Shown: positions 53,080 to 63,433, counted from the stretch's first letter. The stretch: DNA of 64,000 nucleotides from Roseomonas haemaphysalidis (GCF_017355405.1 NZ_CP061177.1:2649001-2713000), one strand, 5' to 3'. The notes: generated by a model not told the origin, from the letters alone. Made by a program: numbers and translations.

Positions 53080-54792
53080 ATGCGTCATAGCATCCTGGCC
53101 CTGGCGCTGCTGTGCGGCGCTGTCCCCGCCCTCGCCCAGCCGGCCCCCGCGCAACCCCGGGCACCGGTCCAGGCCGCGCGGCAGATGGTGGCGGCGGCGC
53201 ACCCGCTGGCGGCGGAGGCCGGACTGGCGATGCTGCGCGAGGGCGGCACCGCGGTGGATGCGGCCATCGCCGTCCAGGCGGTGTTGACCCTGGTGGAGCC
53301 GCAATCGTCGGGCATTGGTGGCGGTGCGCTACTGATGCACTGGAACGCGAGCCGCCGCAGGGTTTCCGCCTGGGACGGGCGGGAAACCGCGCCGGCGGCG
53401 GCGACCCCTGCCCTGTTCCTGAAGCCGGACGGCACGCCGCTCGGCTTCTACGAGGCCGTGCTGTCCGGTCGCAGCGTCGGCGTGCCGGGCGTGATGCCGA
53501 TGCTGGCGGCGGCCCATGCCGTCGAGGGCCGGCTCGCCTGGGCCACGCTCTTCGCGCCGGCGATCCGCTTGGCCGAGCAGGGCTTTCCGGTTTCTCCCCG
53601 GCTGGCCGCGCAGATCGCGGCGGAGGCCGACCGCTTGAAGCGCAACCCGGCGGCGGCGGCCTATTTCTTTGCGCCCGACGGCACGCCGTGGCCAGCCGGC
53701 CATCTTCTGAAGAACCCGGCCCTGGCGGCGACCTTCCGGGCTTTGGCGGAGCGCGGCGCGGCCGCGTTGCAGGCCGGCCCGATCGCGGCGGACATCGTGT
53801 CCGGCGTCGCGGGGCATGGCGGCCAGGGCAACGGCATGACGGCGGCGGACCTCGCCGCCTATGCCCCCAAGCAGCGGGAAGCGCTGTGCGGCCCCTACCG
53901 CACCTTCATCATCTGCGGCTTTCCGCCGCCCAGCTCGGGTGGCGTGGCCGTGGCGCAGATCCTGGGCCTGCTGGAGCATTTCCCCTTGTCGCGGCTCGAC
54001 CCCCGCGGGGTGGACGCGGCCCAGCTGGTCGCGGAAGCCAGCCGCCTCGCCTTCGCGGACCGGGCGATGTTCCTGGCGGACAGTGACTTCATCCCCGTTC
54101 CCGTGTCGGGCCTGCTGGACCAGACCTATCTGACCGGCCGGGCGCAACTGGTGGACCCCGACCGCGCGATCGCCACGCCGCGCGCCGGCAACCCCAACTG
54201 GCGCGAAACCGCCATGGCGCCGCAACCGGCGCAGCCGGAATACGGCACCAGCCACCTGTCGATCATCGACGCCGCCGGCAACGCGGTCTCGATGACCACC
54301 ACGGTGGAAGACGCCTTCGGCGCGCGGCTGATGGTGGGTGGCTTCTTTTTGAACAACGAGCTGACCGACTTCTCCTTCCGCCCGGAGGTGGGTGGGCGCC
54401 CGGTGGCCAACCGGGTGCAGGGCGGCAAGCGGCCGCGTTCCTCCATGGCGCCGACACTGGTGTTCCAGCGGGACGGCACGCTGTTCGCGGCCGTCGGCTC
54501 GCCGGGCGGGGCACGCATCATCGGCTACGTCGCGCGCGCGCTGACAGGGCTGCTGGACTGGCGGCTGGACCCGCAGGCCGCCGTATCGCTGCCGCATGTC
54601 GGCACCGTGGGCAACGCGGTGGAGCTGGAAGCCGGCACCCCGATGGCAGCCCTGGCACCCGCACTGCAGGAACGGAGCCAGATCACGGATGCGCGCGAGA
54701 TGAACTCCGGCCTGCAGGCCATCATCGTCACGCCTGGCGGGCTGCTCGGCGGCGCCGACCCGCGGCGGGAAGGCGTGGCGGTCGGCGACTGA
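53080..54792 (+). CDS. ggt: Gamma-glutamyltransferase precursor
   Basis: The 570-residue precursor has a signal peptide ([15 protein letters not shown]), a large-subunit region with [47 protein letters not shown], and the autoprocessing site with Thr about 390 in [11 protein letters not shown]. It also has [15 protein letters not shown] and [13 protein letters not shown] in the small subunit. It hydrolyses or transfers gamma-glutamyl groups such as in glutathione in the periplasm. It is divergent from the molybdoenzyme gene (85-nt gap). Confidence 0.96.
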   Translation: MRHSILALALLCGAVPALAQPAPAQPRAPVQAARQMVAAAHPLAAEAGLAMLREGGTAVDAAIAVQAVLTLVEPQSSGIGGGALLMHWNASRRRVSAWDGRETAPAAATPALFLKPDGTPLGFYEAVLSGRSVGVPGVMPMLAAAHAVEGRLAWATLFAPAIRLAEQGFPVSPRLAAQIAAEADRLKRNPAAAAYFFAPDGTPWPAGHLLKNPALAATFRALAERGAAALQAGPIAADIVSGVAGHGGQGNGMTAADLAAYAPKQREALCGPYRTFIICGFPPPSSGGVAVAQILGLLEHFPLSRLDPRGVDAAQLVAEASRLAFADRAMFLADSDFIPVPVSGLLDQTYLTGRAQLVDPDRAIATPRAGNPNWRETAMAPQPAQPEYGTSHLSIIDAAGNAVSMTTTVEDAFGARLMVGGFFLNNELTDFSFRPEVGGRPVANRVQGGKRPRSSMAPTLVFQRDGTLFAAVGSPGGARIIGYVARALTGLLDWRLDPQAAVSLPHVGTVGNAVELEAGTPMAALAPALQERSQITDAREMNSGLQAIIVTPGGLLGGADPRREGVAVGD

Positions 54793-54807
54793 CCGCCACG
54801 CTGGGCC

Positions 54808-56502
54808 TCAGGCCTTGGTCGCCTGCGCCCGCAGCTGCGCGATGGTGGCGCGGTTGGTCACCTGCTCGGGGTTCATCCGCACCTCGATCACGGCCGGCTT
54901 GCCGCTGGCCACGGCGCGCTGGAACGCCGGCACCAGCTCGCCGTCCCGCTGCACCAGCTCGCCATGGCCGCCGAAGCTTTCGATGAACTTGCTGAAGTCA
55001 GGGTTGGTGAGCTTTGTGCCGGATACGCGGCCGGGGTAGGCGCGCTCCTGATACATGCGGATGGTGCCGTACATGCCGTTGTTGAACACCATCACCACCG
55101 GGGCGACGCCAGCCTGAAATGCGGTGGCGATCTCCTGCCCCGTCATCAGAAAGCCGCCGTCGCCAACCAGAGCGATGCAGCAGCGGTCGGGAAAGGTGAT
55201 CTTGGCGCCGATGGCGGAAGGCACCGCGTAGCCCATGGCGCCGTTGGTCGGGCCCAGAAACTCCTGCCGCTCCGCCACGTGCAGAAAGCGGTTGGGCCAG
55301 GTCGCGAAGTTGCCGGCATCGCAGGTGAAGATCGTGTCGTCAGGCAGCACCTTCTCCAGAGCCTGCAGCTCGCGCGCCAGATTCAGCGGCCCCTCGTAGT
55401 CCGGCGCCTCGGCCTGCTTCAGGCGCGCGGCGTGCAGGTCCTGGGTCCAGACGGCCCAGCGGGCGGGCGCCTGGGGGGCCGGCAGCGCCTCCAGCGCCTC
55501 GGCAAAGGCATTCATCTCGGCGGTGATGCCGAGCGCGGGCCGGTACACGCGGCCGATTTCCGCCTGGTCCGGATAGACATGCACGATGGGCGTGGCGCCC
55601 GCCATGTCGAACAGCGTGTAGCCCTGGCTCACCGGCTCGCCGATGCGGGTGCCCAGGGCCAGGATCAGGTCTGCCTGTTTGGCCCGCGCCACCAGCCCGG
55701 CATCGGCGCCGACCCCAAGGTCGCCGGCGTAATTCGGCAGGCGGCAGTCGAACAGGCTTTGCCGGCGAAAGGCCACGGCCACCGGCAGGTTCCGCGCCAC
55801 GCAGAACCGCTGCACCCGCCGGCGCGTTTGCTCGGACCAGCGAGAGCCGCCGAGCACCACGAGCGGCCGCTCCGCATGGTCCAGCATGTCCAGCATCTGC
55901 TGCATGGCGGCCGGCGAAGGATGGGCGGCCATGATGTTGGCGGGGCCGATGTCAGGTACCGCCACGCGCCGCTTCTGCATTTCCTCGCTGATCGCCACCA
56001 CCACCGGCCCCGGGCGGCCGCTGGTGGCCACGTCAAAGGCATGGGCCATCAGTTCGGGGATGCGGGCGGCGTCGTCGATCTGCGTCACCCACTTGGCGAC
56101 GGAGCCGAACATGCGGCGGTAGTCGACTTCCTGGAAGCTTTCCCGGTCCGTTTCCTCGAACGGGATCTGCCCGACGATCAGCACCAGCGGCGTGCTGTCC
56201 TGCATGGCGATGTGCACGCCGATGGCGGCATGGCAGGCGCCCGGGCCGCGCGTCACCAGTGCCACGCCGGGGCGCCCGGTCAGCTTGCCATGGGCCTCGG
56301 CCATGTTCACGGCGCCGGCCTCGAAGCGGCAGGTCACCAGCTCGATGCGGTCGCTGTTGACGTAAAGGCCGTCCAGGACATCCAGATAGGATTCGCCCGG
56401 CACGCAGAAGGCATGGGTGACGCCCTGCGCCACCAGCGCATCCGCCAGGATCTGGCCGCCCGTCCGCTCTTTCAACTGGCTGCCCGCTTTCATGCCGTCC
56501 AT
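54808..56502 (-). CDS. Thiamine diphosphate-binding enzyme, acetolactate synthase-like
   Basis: The 564-residue protein has three ThDP-fold domains: an N-terminal PYR domain (GVTHAFCVPGESYLDVLDGLY, Glu in CRFEAGAVNMAEAHGKLTG), a central domain, and a C-terminal PP domain with the ThDP motif LVGDGGFLM...VFNNGMYG. It resembles the acetolactate synthase/benzoylformate decarboxylase group. No small regulatory subunit is near, so a catabolic decarboxylase or carboligase is likely rather than IlvB; the substrate is unknown. AAGGAA precedes ATG 56502. It is divergent from a stand-alone RAM-domain gene. Confidence 0.9.
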   Translation of the reverse strand: MDGMKAGSQLKERTGGQILADALVAQGVTHAFCVPGESYLDVLDGLYVNSDRIELVTCRFEAGAVNMAEAHGKLTGRPGVALVTRGPGACHAAIGVHIAMQDSTPLVLIVGQIPFEETDRESFQEVDYRRMFGSVAKWVTQIDDAARIPELMAHAFDVATSGRPGPVVVAISEEMQKRRVAVPDIGPANIMAAHPSPAAMQQMLDMLDHAERPLVVLGGSRWSEQTRRRVQRFCVARNLPVAVAFRRQSLFDCRLPNYAGDLGVGADAGLVARAKQADLILALGTRIGEPVSQGYTLFDMAGATPIVHVYPDQAEIGRVYRPALGITAEMNAFAEALEALPAPQAPARWAVWTQDLHAARLKQAEAPDYEGPLNLARELQALEKVLPDDTIFTCDAGNFATWPNRFLHVAERQEFLGPTNGAMGYAVPSAIGAKITFPDRCCIALVGDGGFLMTGQEIATAFQAGVAPVVMVFNNGMYGTIRMYQERAYPGRVSGTKLTNPDFSKFIESFGGHGELVQRDGELVPAFQRAVASGKPAVIEVRMNPEQVTNRATIAQLRAQATKA

Positions 56503-56622
56503 GCGATGTTTCCTTGTCCCAGGGCGGGGAAGCTATCGCAGCCCCGTGCGGCAGGCCACCCCGGCCTTCCCCCGTGCCGGGGGCTGTGGCAACAGCGGCG
56601 GAGCCAGACAGGAGACGCGGCG

Positions 56623-56877
56623 ATGCGGGCGATATTCGTGATGGTGAAGTGCGAGATGGGACAGGCCTACCGCGTGGCGCGGGAAATGGCCGATGGCATC
56701 GAGGAACTGTCCGAGATGCATTCCGTGTCCGGGCAATACGACCTGCTGGGCAAGTTCTACCTTGCCGCGGACCAGGACATCGGCCTGTTCGTGGTGGAAA
56801 AGGTCCAGACGGTGCCGGGGGTCAAGGACACCTATACCATCCAGACCTTCAACGCCTTTTCTGCCGGCCAAGGTTAA
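56623..56877 (+). CDS. Stand-alone Lrp/AsnC ligand-binding (RAM) domain protein
   Basis: The 84-residue protein matches only the C-terminal RAM domain of Lrp/AsnC regulators (IFVMVKCEMGQAYRVAREM, SGQYDLLGKFYL, VPGVKDTYTIQTFNAF). There is no helix-turn-helix. Such SMART-type proteins may bind amino acids and modulate Lrp-type regulators or enzymes. AGGAGA precedes ATG 56623. It is divergent from the ThDP enzyme gene with a 120-nt gap, which may mean a shared control region. Confidence 0.9.
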   Translation: MRAIFVMVKCEMGQAYRVAREMADGIEELSEMHSVSGQYDLLGKFYLAADQDIGLFVVEKVQTVPGVKDTYTIQTFNAFSAGQG

Positions 56878-56978
56878 GGCGCCGCAATCGGCCGAACCAG
56901 CCGCGAAGATGCCTTGTTTGCGTCTAACCGTTGCCTTGCCGGATTGTCATGTTCCTCCCATCAGGAGGAACAGCCGTC

Positions 56979-57248
56979 ATGTTCAACCGCCGCCTCTTTC
57001 CCGCCCTCGCCGTCGCCGGCAGCCTGTTGGTCGCCGGTTGCCAGAACCCCGACGGATCGACGGACTGGGGCAGCAGCCTTGCGCTCGGTGCCGGCGCCGG
57101 CCTCGCCACGGCCCTGCTGGTGGGCGCCGCCAGCGACAACGGCCCGCGTTACCACCGCGGCCCGCCACGCGGATACTATGACAACGGCTACCGCGGTGGC
57201 CGGGGCTACGGCGGCGGCTACGGTTATGGCCGCCGGGGCGGCTGGTAG
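56979..57248 (+). CDS. Small lipoprotein with Gly/Tyr/Arg-rich tail
   Basis: The 89-residue protein has a lipoprotein signal (RRLFPALAVAGSLLVAGC, lipobox LVAGC), a short hydrophobic segment (LALGAGAGLATALLVGAAS) and a low-complexity C-terminus (YRGGRGYGGGYGYGRRGGW). It is probably anchored to a membrane, with the tail in the periplasm. CAGGAGGA lies 9 nt ahead of ATG 56979. Its function is unknown. It ends 3 nt from the stop of the ABC exporter on the other strand. Confidence 0.8.
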   Translation: MFNRRLFPALAVAGSLLVAGCQNPDGSTDWGSSLALGAGAGLATALLVGAASDNGPRYHRGPPRGYYDNGYRGGRGYGGGYGYGRRGGW

Positions 57249-57251
57249 CGC

Positions 57252-58979
57252 CTAGGACGGCGAGGCCATGGTCTGCTGGGCATCGTGCAGCCGGCGGTAG
57301 GTGCCGCCGGCGGCGACCAAATCCTGGTGCCGCCCCTGCTCCGCGATGCCGGTGGTATCCACCACGACGATGCGGTCGGCGTCCCGGATGGTCGCCAGGC
57401 GGTGGGCGATGATCAGCGTGGTGCGGCCGACCGAGAGTTCCGCCAGCGACTGCTGGATCGCCCGCTCGGTTTCCGTGTCCAGGGCACTGGTGGCCTCGTC
57501 CAGGATCAGGATCGGGGGATTCTTCAGGAAGATGCGCGCGATGGCGAGCCGCTGCTTCTGCCCCCCCGACAGCTTCACCCCCCGCTCGCCCACCAACGTG
57601 TCCAGCCCCGCCGGCAGGCCGGCGATCACCGTGTCCAGCTTGGCGCGCCGGGCCGCTTCCCGGATCTCCGCCTCGCTGGCGCCGAGCCGCCCGTAGGCGA
57701 TGTTGTCCCGCAGCGACCCCGCGAATAGGAACACATCCTGCTGCACGATGCCGATCTGCCCCCGCAGGGAAGCGAGCGTCATCGCGCGGATATCGGTGCC
57801 ATCGATGGTGATGCGCCCCGCTTCCACCTCGTAGAAGCGTGGCAGCAGAGAGCAGATGGTGGTCTTGCCGGCCCCGGACGGACCCACGAAGGCCACCGTT
57901 TCCCCGGCCCCGATAACCAGGGAAACGTCCCGCAGCACCGGCTGGCCCGGACCGTAGCCGAAGCTCACATGCTCGAAGCGGATGTCGCCCCGCAACCCCT
58001 GCACCTCCACGGCGCCGGGCGCATCGGCGATATCGGGCTCCGTGTCCAGCAACTCGGTATAGCGGCGGAAACCGGCGATGCCCTTGGGGTAGGTTTCCAG
58101 CACGGCGCTGATCTTCTCGACCGGGCGAAAAAACACACCGACCAGCAAAAGAAAGCCCACGAAGCCCCCGGCCGAAAGCTGGTCCTGCAGCACGAAGTAG
58201 CTGCCGGCGATCATGACGATCATCTGCGTCAGCCGCATGCCCAGGTAGCTGATGGAATTGCTGGCGGCCATGATCCGGTAGGCATCCAGCTTGGTGGCGC
58301 GGTAGCGGGCGTTGTCCTCGGCGAACAGGCGGCGTTCGTGGTCCTCGTTGGCGAAGGCCTGGACCACCCGCATGCCGCCCACGTTCTCCTCGATCCGGAC
58401 GTTGAAGGCACCGACGCGGCCATAGATGGCCTGCCAGGTTGCCGTCATGCGGCTGCCGTAGTGGGTGGACAGCCAGGCCGTGGCCGGCACGATCGCCGCC
58501 GTCATCAGCGCCAGTGGCGGATGCACCGCGAACATCAGCGCAAAGGCGCCGACAAAGGTCATGACCGCGATGAACAGGTCCTCCGGGCCGTGGTGGGCCA
58601 CCTCTCCCACCTCCTCCAGATCCTTGGTCACGCGGGCGACGAGGTGGCCGGTCTTCTGGTTGTCGTAGAACCTGAACGACAGCTTCTGCAGGTGGTCGAA
58701 CGCCTTGCGGCGCATTTCCGTCTCGATGTTGATGCCCAGCGCGTGGCCCCAATAGGTCACCACCGTCATCAGCCCGGTGTTCAGCAGATAGATCAGCAGC
58801 AAGCTAGCGGAGGCCAGCAGGATCAGGCTCCAGTCCTGGCCCGGTAGCAGGTAATCGATGAACCCGCGCACGGCCAGCGGAAAGCCCAGCTCCAGCAGGC
58901 CGGACAGCACGGCGCAGCCGAAGTCGAGCAGGAACAGTCCCCGGTGCGGCCGGTAATAGGCGAGGAAGCGCTTGAGCAT
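57252..58979 (-). CDS. MsbA-like ABC exporter (fused membrane and ATPase domains)
   Basis: The 575-residue half-transporter has six membrane helices in residues 1 to about 320 and a C-terminal ATPase with Walker A GPSGAGKTT, Q-loop IVQQDVFLFAGS, signature LSGGQKQRLAIARIF, Walker B ILILDEATSALD and switch His IIAHRLATI. It resembles the MsbA/LipidA or multidrug exporter group. The substrate cannot be told from sequence. It works as a homodimer or pairs with another half-transporter elsewhere. Confidence 0.93.
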   Translation of the reverse strand: MLKRFLAYYRPHRGLFLLDFGCAVLSGLLELGFPLAVRGFIDYLLPGQDWSLILLASASLLLIYLLNTGLMTVVTYWGHALGINIETEMRRKAFDHLQKLSFRFYDNQKTGHLVARVTKDLEEVGEVAHHGPEDLFIAVMTFVGAFALMFAVHPPLALMTAAIVPATAWLSTHYGSRMTATWQAIYGRVGAFNVRIEENVGGMRVVQAFANEDHERRLFAEDNARYRATKLDAYRIMAASNSISYLGMRLTQMIVMIAGSYFVLQDQLSAGGFVGFLLLVGVFFRPVEKISAVLETYPKGIAGFRRYTELLDTEPDIADAPGAVEVQGLRGDIRFEHVSFGYGPGQPVLRDVSLVIGAGETVAFVGPSGAGKTTICSLLPRFYEVEAGRITIDGTDIRAMTLASLRGQIGIVQQDVFLFAGSLRDNIAYGRLGASEAEIREAARRAKLDTVIAGLPAGLDTLVGERGVKLSGGQKQRLAIARIFLKNPPILILDEATSALDTETERAIQQSLAELSVGRTTLIIAHRLATIRDADRIVVVDTTGIAEQGRHQDLVAAGGTYRRLHDAQQTMASPS

Positions 58980-59135
58980 GGGCGCTGATTACGCCCGATC
59001 GAGGCCGACGGGAACCATCCGTCGCCACCCCCCGCCCTTGCCGCGCCCGGCCCCGGATGCGATGGTCCGCGCCAACCAACCACCGGCCCCGAGATGCCGG
59101 CGGGGTTGCGCGTTTATGTCCAAACGAGGATCAGC

Positions 59136-60347
59136 ATGGCCAAGATCAAGGTAAAGACCCCCGTCGTCGAGCTCGACGGCGATGAGATGACCCGCATCAT
59201 CTGGGGGTTCATCAAGGACAAGCTGATCGTCCCCTACCTCGACGTCGACCTGAAGTACTACGACCTCGGCGTCGAGTACCGTGACCAGACCGACGACCAG
59301 GTGACGGTGGATGCCGCCAACGCCATCAAGCAGTACGGCGTGGGCGTGAAGTGCGCGACCATCACCCCCGACGAGGCGCGGGTGAAGGAGTTCGGCCTGA
59401 AGAAGATGTGGCGCTCGCCCAACGGGACGATCCGCAACATCCTGGACGGCACCATTTTCCGCGAGCCGATCATCTGCCAGAACGTGCCCCGCCTGGTGCC
59501 GCACTGGTCCAAGCCCATCGTCGTCGGCCGCCACGCCTATGGCGACATCTACCGCGCGGTCGAGATGAAGGTGCCCGGCCCCGGCACGGTGAAGATGACC
59601 TACGTGGCCGAGAACGGTGAGACGCAGGAAATCGGCGAGTTCGACTTCAAGGGCCCGGGCGCTGCCATGATGCAGCACAACCTGAACAAGTCGATCGAGG
59701 GCTTTGCCCGCGCCTCCTTCAACTATGGCCTGGCGCGCAACTACTCGGTGTACTTCAGCCACAAGAACACGATCCTGAAGGCCTATGACGGCAACTTCAA
59801 GGACATCTTCCGCACCATCTTCGACGCCGAGTTCAAGGCGGAGTTCGACAAGCGCGGCCTCACCTACGAGGACCGGCTGATCGACGACATGGTGGCCTCC
59901 GCGCTGAAGTGGGAAGGCGGCTACATCTGGGCCTGCAAGAACTACGATGGCGACGTGCAGTCCGACATCGTGGCGCAGGGCTTCGGTTCGCTCGGCCTGA
60001 TGACCTCCGTGCTGCTGTCCCCGGACGGCAACACCGTGGAGTCCGAGGCCGCGCACGGCACGGTGACGCGCCACTATCGCGAGCACCAGAAGGGCCGCGA
60101 AACCTCCACCAACCCGATCGCCTCGATCTTCGCCTGGACCCGGGGCCTGGCTTATCGCGGCAAGTTCGACGGCACGCAGGACGTGGTGGACTTCGCCAAC
60201 GCGCTGGAGCAGGTCTGCGTCGAGACGGTGGAAAGCGGCCACATGACCAAGGATCTGGCCGTGCTGATCGGCAAGGACCAGCCCTGGCTGAACACCCAGA
60301 ACTTCCTGGCCAAGCTGGACGAGAACCTGAAGAAGAAGATGGGCTGA
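59136..60347 (+). CDS. icd: NADP-dependent isocitrate dehydrogenase, eukaryote-like type
   Basis: The 403-residue protein has [46 protein letters not shown], and [30 protein letters not shown], with [19 protein letters not shown] at the NADP site. This is the homodimeric type II form common in alphaproteobacteria and mitochondria rather than the E. coli type. It makes 2-oxoglutarate in the TCA cycle. CGAGGA precedes ATG 59136; the longer open frame upstream starts at 59094. A UUCG-loop terminator follows. Confidence 0.97.
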   Translation: MAKIKVKTPVVELDGDEMTRIIWGFIKDKLIVPYLDVDLKYYDLGVEYRDQTDDQVTVDAANAIKQYGVGVKCATITPDEARVKEFGLKKMWRSPNGTIRNILDGTIFREPIICQNVPRLVPHWSKPIVVGRHAYGDIYRAVEMKVPGPGTVKMTYVAENGETQEIGEFDFKGPGAAMMQHNLNKSIEGFARASFNYGLARNYSVYFSHKNTILKAYDGNFKDIFRTIFDAEFKAEFDKRGLTYEDRLIDDMVASALKWEGGYIWACKNYDGDVQSDIVAQGFGSLGLMTSVLLSPDGNTVESEAAHGTVTRHYREHQKGRETSTNPIASIFAWTRGLAYRGKFDGTQDVVDFANALEQVCVETVESGHMTKDLAVLIGKDQPWLNTQNFLAKLDENLKKKMG

Positions 60348-60374
60348 ACCGTCCGGCTCCGGCGGTCTGACACG

Positions 60375-60403
60375 GGCGGGGTGCTTCGGCACCCCGCCTT
60401 TTT
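60375..60403 (+). terminator. Rho-independent terminator of icd
   Basis: A 10-bp GC stem (GGCGGGGTGC/GCACCCCGCC) closed by a TTCG tetraloop is followed by TTTTT. It starts 27 nt after the icd stop. The stem, the stable tetraloop and the T run are all textbook. Confidence 0.95.
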
Positions 60404-60518
60404 CGTGCCCGGGCGGTGGCGTGCATGCGCTTGCATGTGCCCGGCGCGCTGCTACGCTTCCTGCAACAAACAGCCGTGCCGCGCAGGCAACGGCCAAGGG
60501 AAGAAGGAAGCCTCCGGG

Positions 60519-61487
60519 ATGCTGTCCACCCGCCGCTGCATGATGCTGGCCGCGCTCGGCCTGCCAGCCCTGGCGCGCCGCGCCTCGGCCCAGGCCTGGC
60601 CGACCCGCACCGTCCACGTCACTGTCCCATACTCACCCGGCGGCGGTACCGACGTCTTTGCCCGGTTGCTGGGCGAAGGGCTGCGGACCACGGTGGGCCA
60701 GAACCTGGTGATCGAGAACCGCGTGGGCGGCAACGGCGTCATCGGCTCCCAGCAGATCTCGCGGGCGGAGCCGGACGGCTATGCGCTGGCGGTGGTGACC
60801 AACACGCACACCATGAACAAATACGCCATGCAGTCCGTGCCGTTCGACGGCATCGCCGATTTCACGCCGATCAGCCTTCTGTCCTCGTTTCCCATGGTGA
60901 TCGCCGCATCGGCCAACGCGCCGTTCAAGGACGTGCGGGAGTTGATCGCCTACGCCAAGGCCAACCCGGGCAAAGTCAGCTTCGGCAGTTCCGAGGCCTC
61001 AACTTCCTACGGAGGCAACGAGTTCGCGCGCCTGGCCGGTGTCACCTTCGAGGAGATCGCCTACCGGGGCGGCGCACCGTTGATGAACGACATCGTCGCC
61101 GGCAACCTGCCGCTGGGCTGGACCAGCATCCTGTCCGCCAGCTCCTACCTGAAAAACGACCGCGTGCGCATCCTGGCGGTCACCTCCGCCGAGCGCTCCG
61201 CCCTGGCACCGGCGATCCCTACGGTGCCGGAAGCGGGGCTCGCCGGATACCAGTATGCCGGCTGGTACGGCATGCTCGGGCCCGCCGGCATGAAGCCGGA
61301 GGTGGCAGAGATGATCCATGCCGCGAACCTGAAGGCCATCACGGTGCCCCAGGTGCGGTCGCGTTTCATCGACCTCGGCGCGGACCTGCAGATGCTCGGG
61401 CCGCGGGACTTCCACGGCTACCTGCAGCAGGAGGATCGCCGCTGGGCGGATGCCGCTAAGGCCGGGTTGATCAAGCCGCTGCAGTAG
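60519..61487 (+). CDS. Bug-family tripartite tricarboxylate transporter substrate-binding protein
   Basis: The 322-residue protein has a signal with RR (LSTRRCMMLAALGLPALARRASAQ) and the Bug core: VHVTVPYSPGGGTDVFARLLGEGL, VIENRVGGNGVIG, EPDGYALAVVTNTH and GPAGMKPEVAEMIHAA. Bug receptors bind carboxylic acids and other small molecules. No TctA or TctB permease gene is near, as is usual for the numerous orphan Bug proteins in betaproteobacteria and Acetobacteraceae. Confidence 0.93.
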   Translation: MLSTRRCMMLAALGLPALARRASAQAWPTRTVHVTVPYSPGGGTDVFARLLGEGLRTTVGQNLVIENRVGGNGVIGSQQISRAEPDGYALAVVTNTHTMNKYAMQSVPFDGIADFTPISLLSSFPMVIAASANAPFKDVRELIAYAKANPGKVSFGSSEASTSYGGNEFARLAGVTFEEIAYRGGAPLMNDIVAGNLPLGWTSILSASSYLKNDRVRILAVTSAERSALAPAIPTVPEAGLAGYQYAGWYGMLGPAGMKPEVAEMIHAANLKAITVPQVRSRFIDLGADLQMLGPRDFHGYLQQEDRRWADAAKAGLIKPLQ

Positions 61488-61526
61488 CCGCTGCCGCCGC
61501 GGCATGGCGCATGCTAGGCAGCGGCG

Positions 61527-62222
61527 ATGGACCTGCCGCTGACGACCCTGGATTACCTCGCCCTCGCCGTGTTCGTGCTGTGCTGGGCCGGGTACGCCAT
61601 GGTGGTGGACCGCGTGCCGGGCATTCGTGCCCGCAGCGTCATCACCGCCATGGACCAGCACCGGCGCCGCTGGATGCGCATGGTGCTGGTCCGCGAAAAC
61701 CGCATCGCCGACATCAGCGTCATCGGCAATCTGATGACGAGCACCAGCTTCCTGGCCAACACAAGCATCTTCATCCTGGGCGGCCTGGTGGCCCTGCTGG
61801 GGGCGCCCGACATCGGCCGTCGGGTGTTCGGCGCCGTACCCTTCGCCGATGTGCCTGAAGGGGCGGCCGCGTGGGAGATCAGGCTGTTCCTGCTGATCTT
61901 CATCTTTGTCCGGGCCTTTTTCGAGCTGACCTGGGCGCTGCGGCAGTTCAACTATTGCAGCATCTGCATTGGCGGGCTGGGCCGTGGCACCGAGTGGACG
62001 CCGCAGGCCGATGTGGCAGCCGAGGTCGCCAACCGGGGGGCACGGCATTTCAACACCGGGCTGCGGGCCTATTACTTCGGACTGGCGGCCCTGGCGTGGA
62101 TCGTCCATCCGGTGGCGCTGATGCTGGCCAGCCTGCTTGTGCTGTCCGAGCTGCACCGGCGCGAATTCCGGTCCGTCGTGCGCGATGCGCTGCTCATCCG
62201 GCCGCCTGCGGATTGCCCCTGA
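61527..62222 (+). CDS. DUF599 family membrane protein
   Basis: The 231-residue protein has four predicted membrane helices (LDYLALAVFVLCWAGYAMVV, LANTSIFILGGLVALLG, IRLFLLIFIFVRAFFELTWAL, YYFGLAALAWIVHPVALMLASLLVL) and the DUF599 loop VRENRIADISVIGNLMTSTSF. The family has no assigned function. It starts 39 nt after the Bug gene on the same strand and precedes another orphan binding protein. Confidence 0.88.
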   Translation: MDLPLTTLDYLALAVFVLCWAGYAMVVDRVPGIRARSVITAMDQHRRRWMRMVLVRENRIADISVIGNLMTSTSFLANTSIFILGGLVALLGAPDIGRRVFGAVPFADVPEGAAAWEIRLFLLIFIFVRAFFELTWALRQFNYCSICIGGLGRGTEWTPQADVAAEVANRGARHFNTGLRAYYFGLAALAWIVHPVALMLASLLVLSELHRREFRSVVRDALLIRPPADCP

Positions 62223-62352
62223 ACACGGCAAGGGCAGCATCTGCCCACGGAGGCAGCAGACCGCATCTGGCAGGGTGATTTCGCTGTTCCCGCACTGCTT
62301 GACCATCCCCTCCCCGCCCCGTCCTCTTGCGCGGAAACGGAGGCCTCAAGCC

Positions 62353-63369
62353 ATGCAACGTCGTCACCTGATGCTCGCCGCCGGCGCGGCGCTGTCCCTT
62401 CCCGCCATCCGCCCCGCGGCGGCGCAGGCGGCACCGGTCCGGTTCGCCCTGGACTGGGCCCTGCAGGGCAACCACGCCATGTGGGTGCTGGCGGACGACA
62501 AGGGCATCTTCCGGGACAACGGCCTTTCGGTGAAGATCGATCGGGGCTTCGGCTCGGGCGACACGGCGGTCAAGGTGGCGGCCGGTGCCTACGACCTCGG
62601 CTTCACCGACATCAGCACCGCCGTGAAGTTGAATGCCGAGAACCCGGACAAGCGGCTGGTTTCCATCTATCAGGTGTTCGACCGCACGGCGGCGGCGCTG
62701 ATCACGCTGAAGGGCCGTGGCATCGCCGGGCCACGGGACGTGGCCGGCAGGAAGCTGGGCTCGCCCGAGGGCGAAGGCAGCCGGATGATGTTTCCCGCCT
62801 TCGCCAAGGCCGCCGGAATCGACGCCGCCAAGGTGAACTGGACCAGCATGGCGGCCAACCTGCGCGACACCATGCTCGCGCAGGGCCAGGTGGACGCGGT
62901 GACCGGCTTCCTGTTCACCACCTACTTCAACCTCGTCGGCATCGGCATCCCCGAGGACAACATCCTGGCCTGGCCCTATGCGGAGAACGGGCTGGACCTC
63001 TATGGCTCGGCCGTCGTGGCGCGTGCCGACTGGCTGGAAAAGAACCCGCAGGTCGCCGCGGCCTTTGTGAAATCCTCGATCCTCGGCCTGCGGGCGCTGC
63101 TGGCCGACATCCCCGGTGGCATGGCGGCGATCCAGAAGCGCGAGGCGCTGTTCGACACGGCGCTGGAAGCCCGCCGCTTCGCCATGACGCGCGACCGGTC
63201 GATCCTGACACCCAATGTCCGGCAGCACGGCATCGGCTACCTCGACATGGCGCGGGCCGAAACCCTGATCCGGGTCAATGCAGAGGCCTATCGGGTCGCC
63301 AACCCACCGAGCGCCGCGAGCATGTTTACCGACAAATTCCTGCCGCCCGCGTCTGAGCGGCAGGTCTGA
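62353..63369 (+). CDS. ABC transporter substrate-binding protein, NitT/TauT (NMT1-like) family
   Basis: The 338-residue protein has a signal (RRHLMLAAGAALSLPAIRPAAAQ) and the NMT1-like core: FALDWALQGNHAMWVLADDKGIF, GSGDTAVKVAAGAYDLGFTDISTAVKLNA, RDVAGRKLGSPEGEGSR and a C-terminal helical region. Such proteins bind nitrate, sulfonates, pyrimidines or aromatic compounds. No permease or ATPase gene is adjacent within the window; the right side ends 630 nt later. Confidence 0.9.
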   Translation: MQRRHLMLAAGAALSLPAIRPAAAQAAPVRFALDWALQGNHAMWVLADDKGIFRDNGLSVKIDRGFGSGDTAVKVAAGAYDLGFTDISTAVKLNAENPDKRLVSIYQVFDRTAAALITLKGRGIAGPRDVAGRKLGSPEGEGSRMMFPAFAKAAGIDAAKVNWTSMAANLRDTMLAQGQVDAVTGFLFTTYFNLVGIGIPEDNILAWPYAENGLDLYGSAVVARADWLEKNPQVAAAFVKSSILGLRALLADIPGGMAAIQKREALFDTALEARRFAMTRDRSILTPNVRQHGIGYLDMARAETLIRVNAEAYRVANPPSAASMFTDKFLPPASERQV

Positions 63370-63433
63370 CAGCCAGGGCTTCCGCAACCAAGCCGGCCAC
63401 CGGGGCGTCACCTTCCAGGACCAGGAGGCGCCC

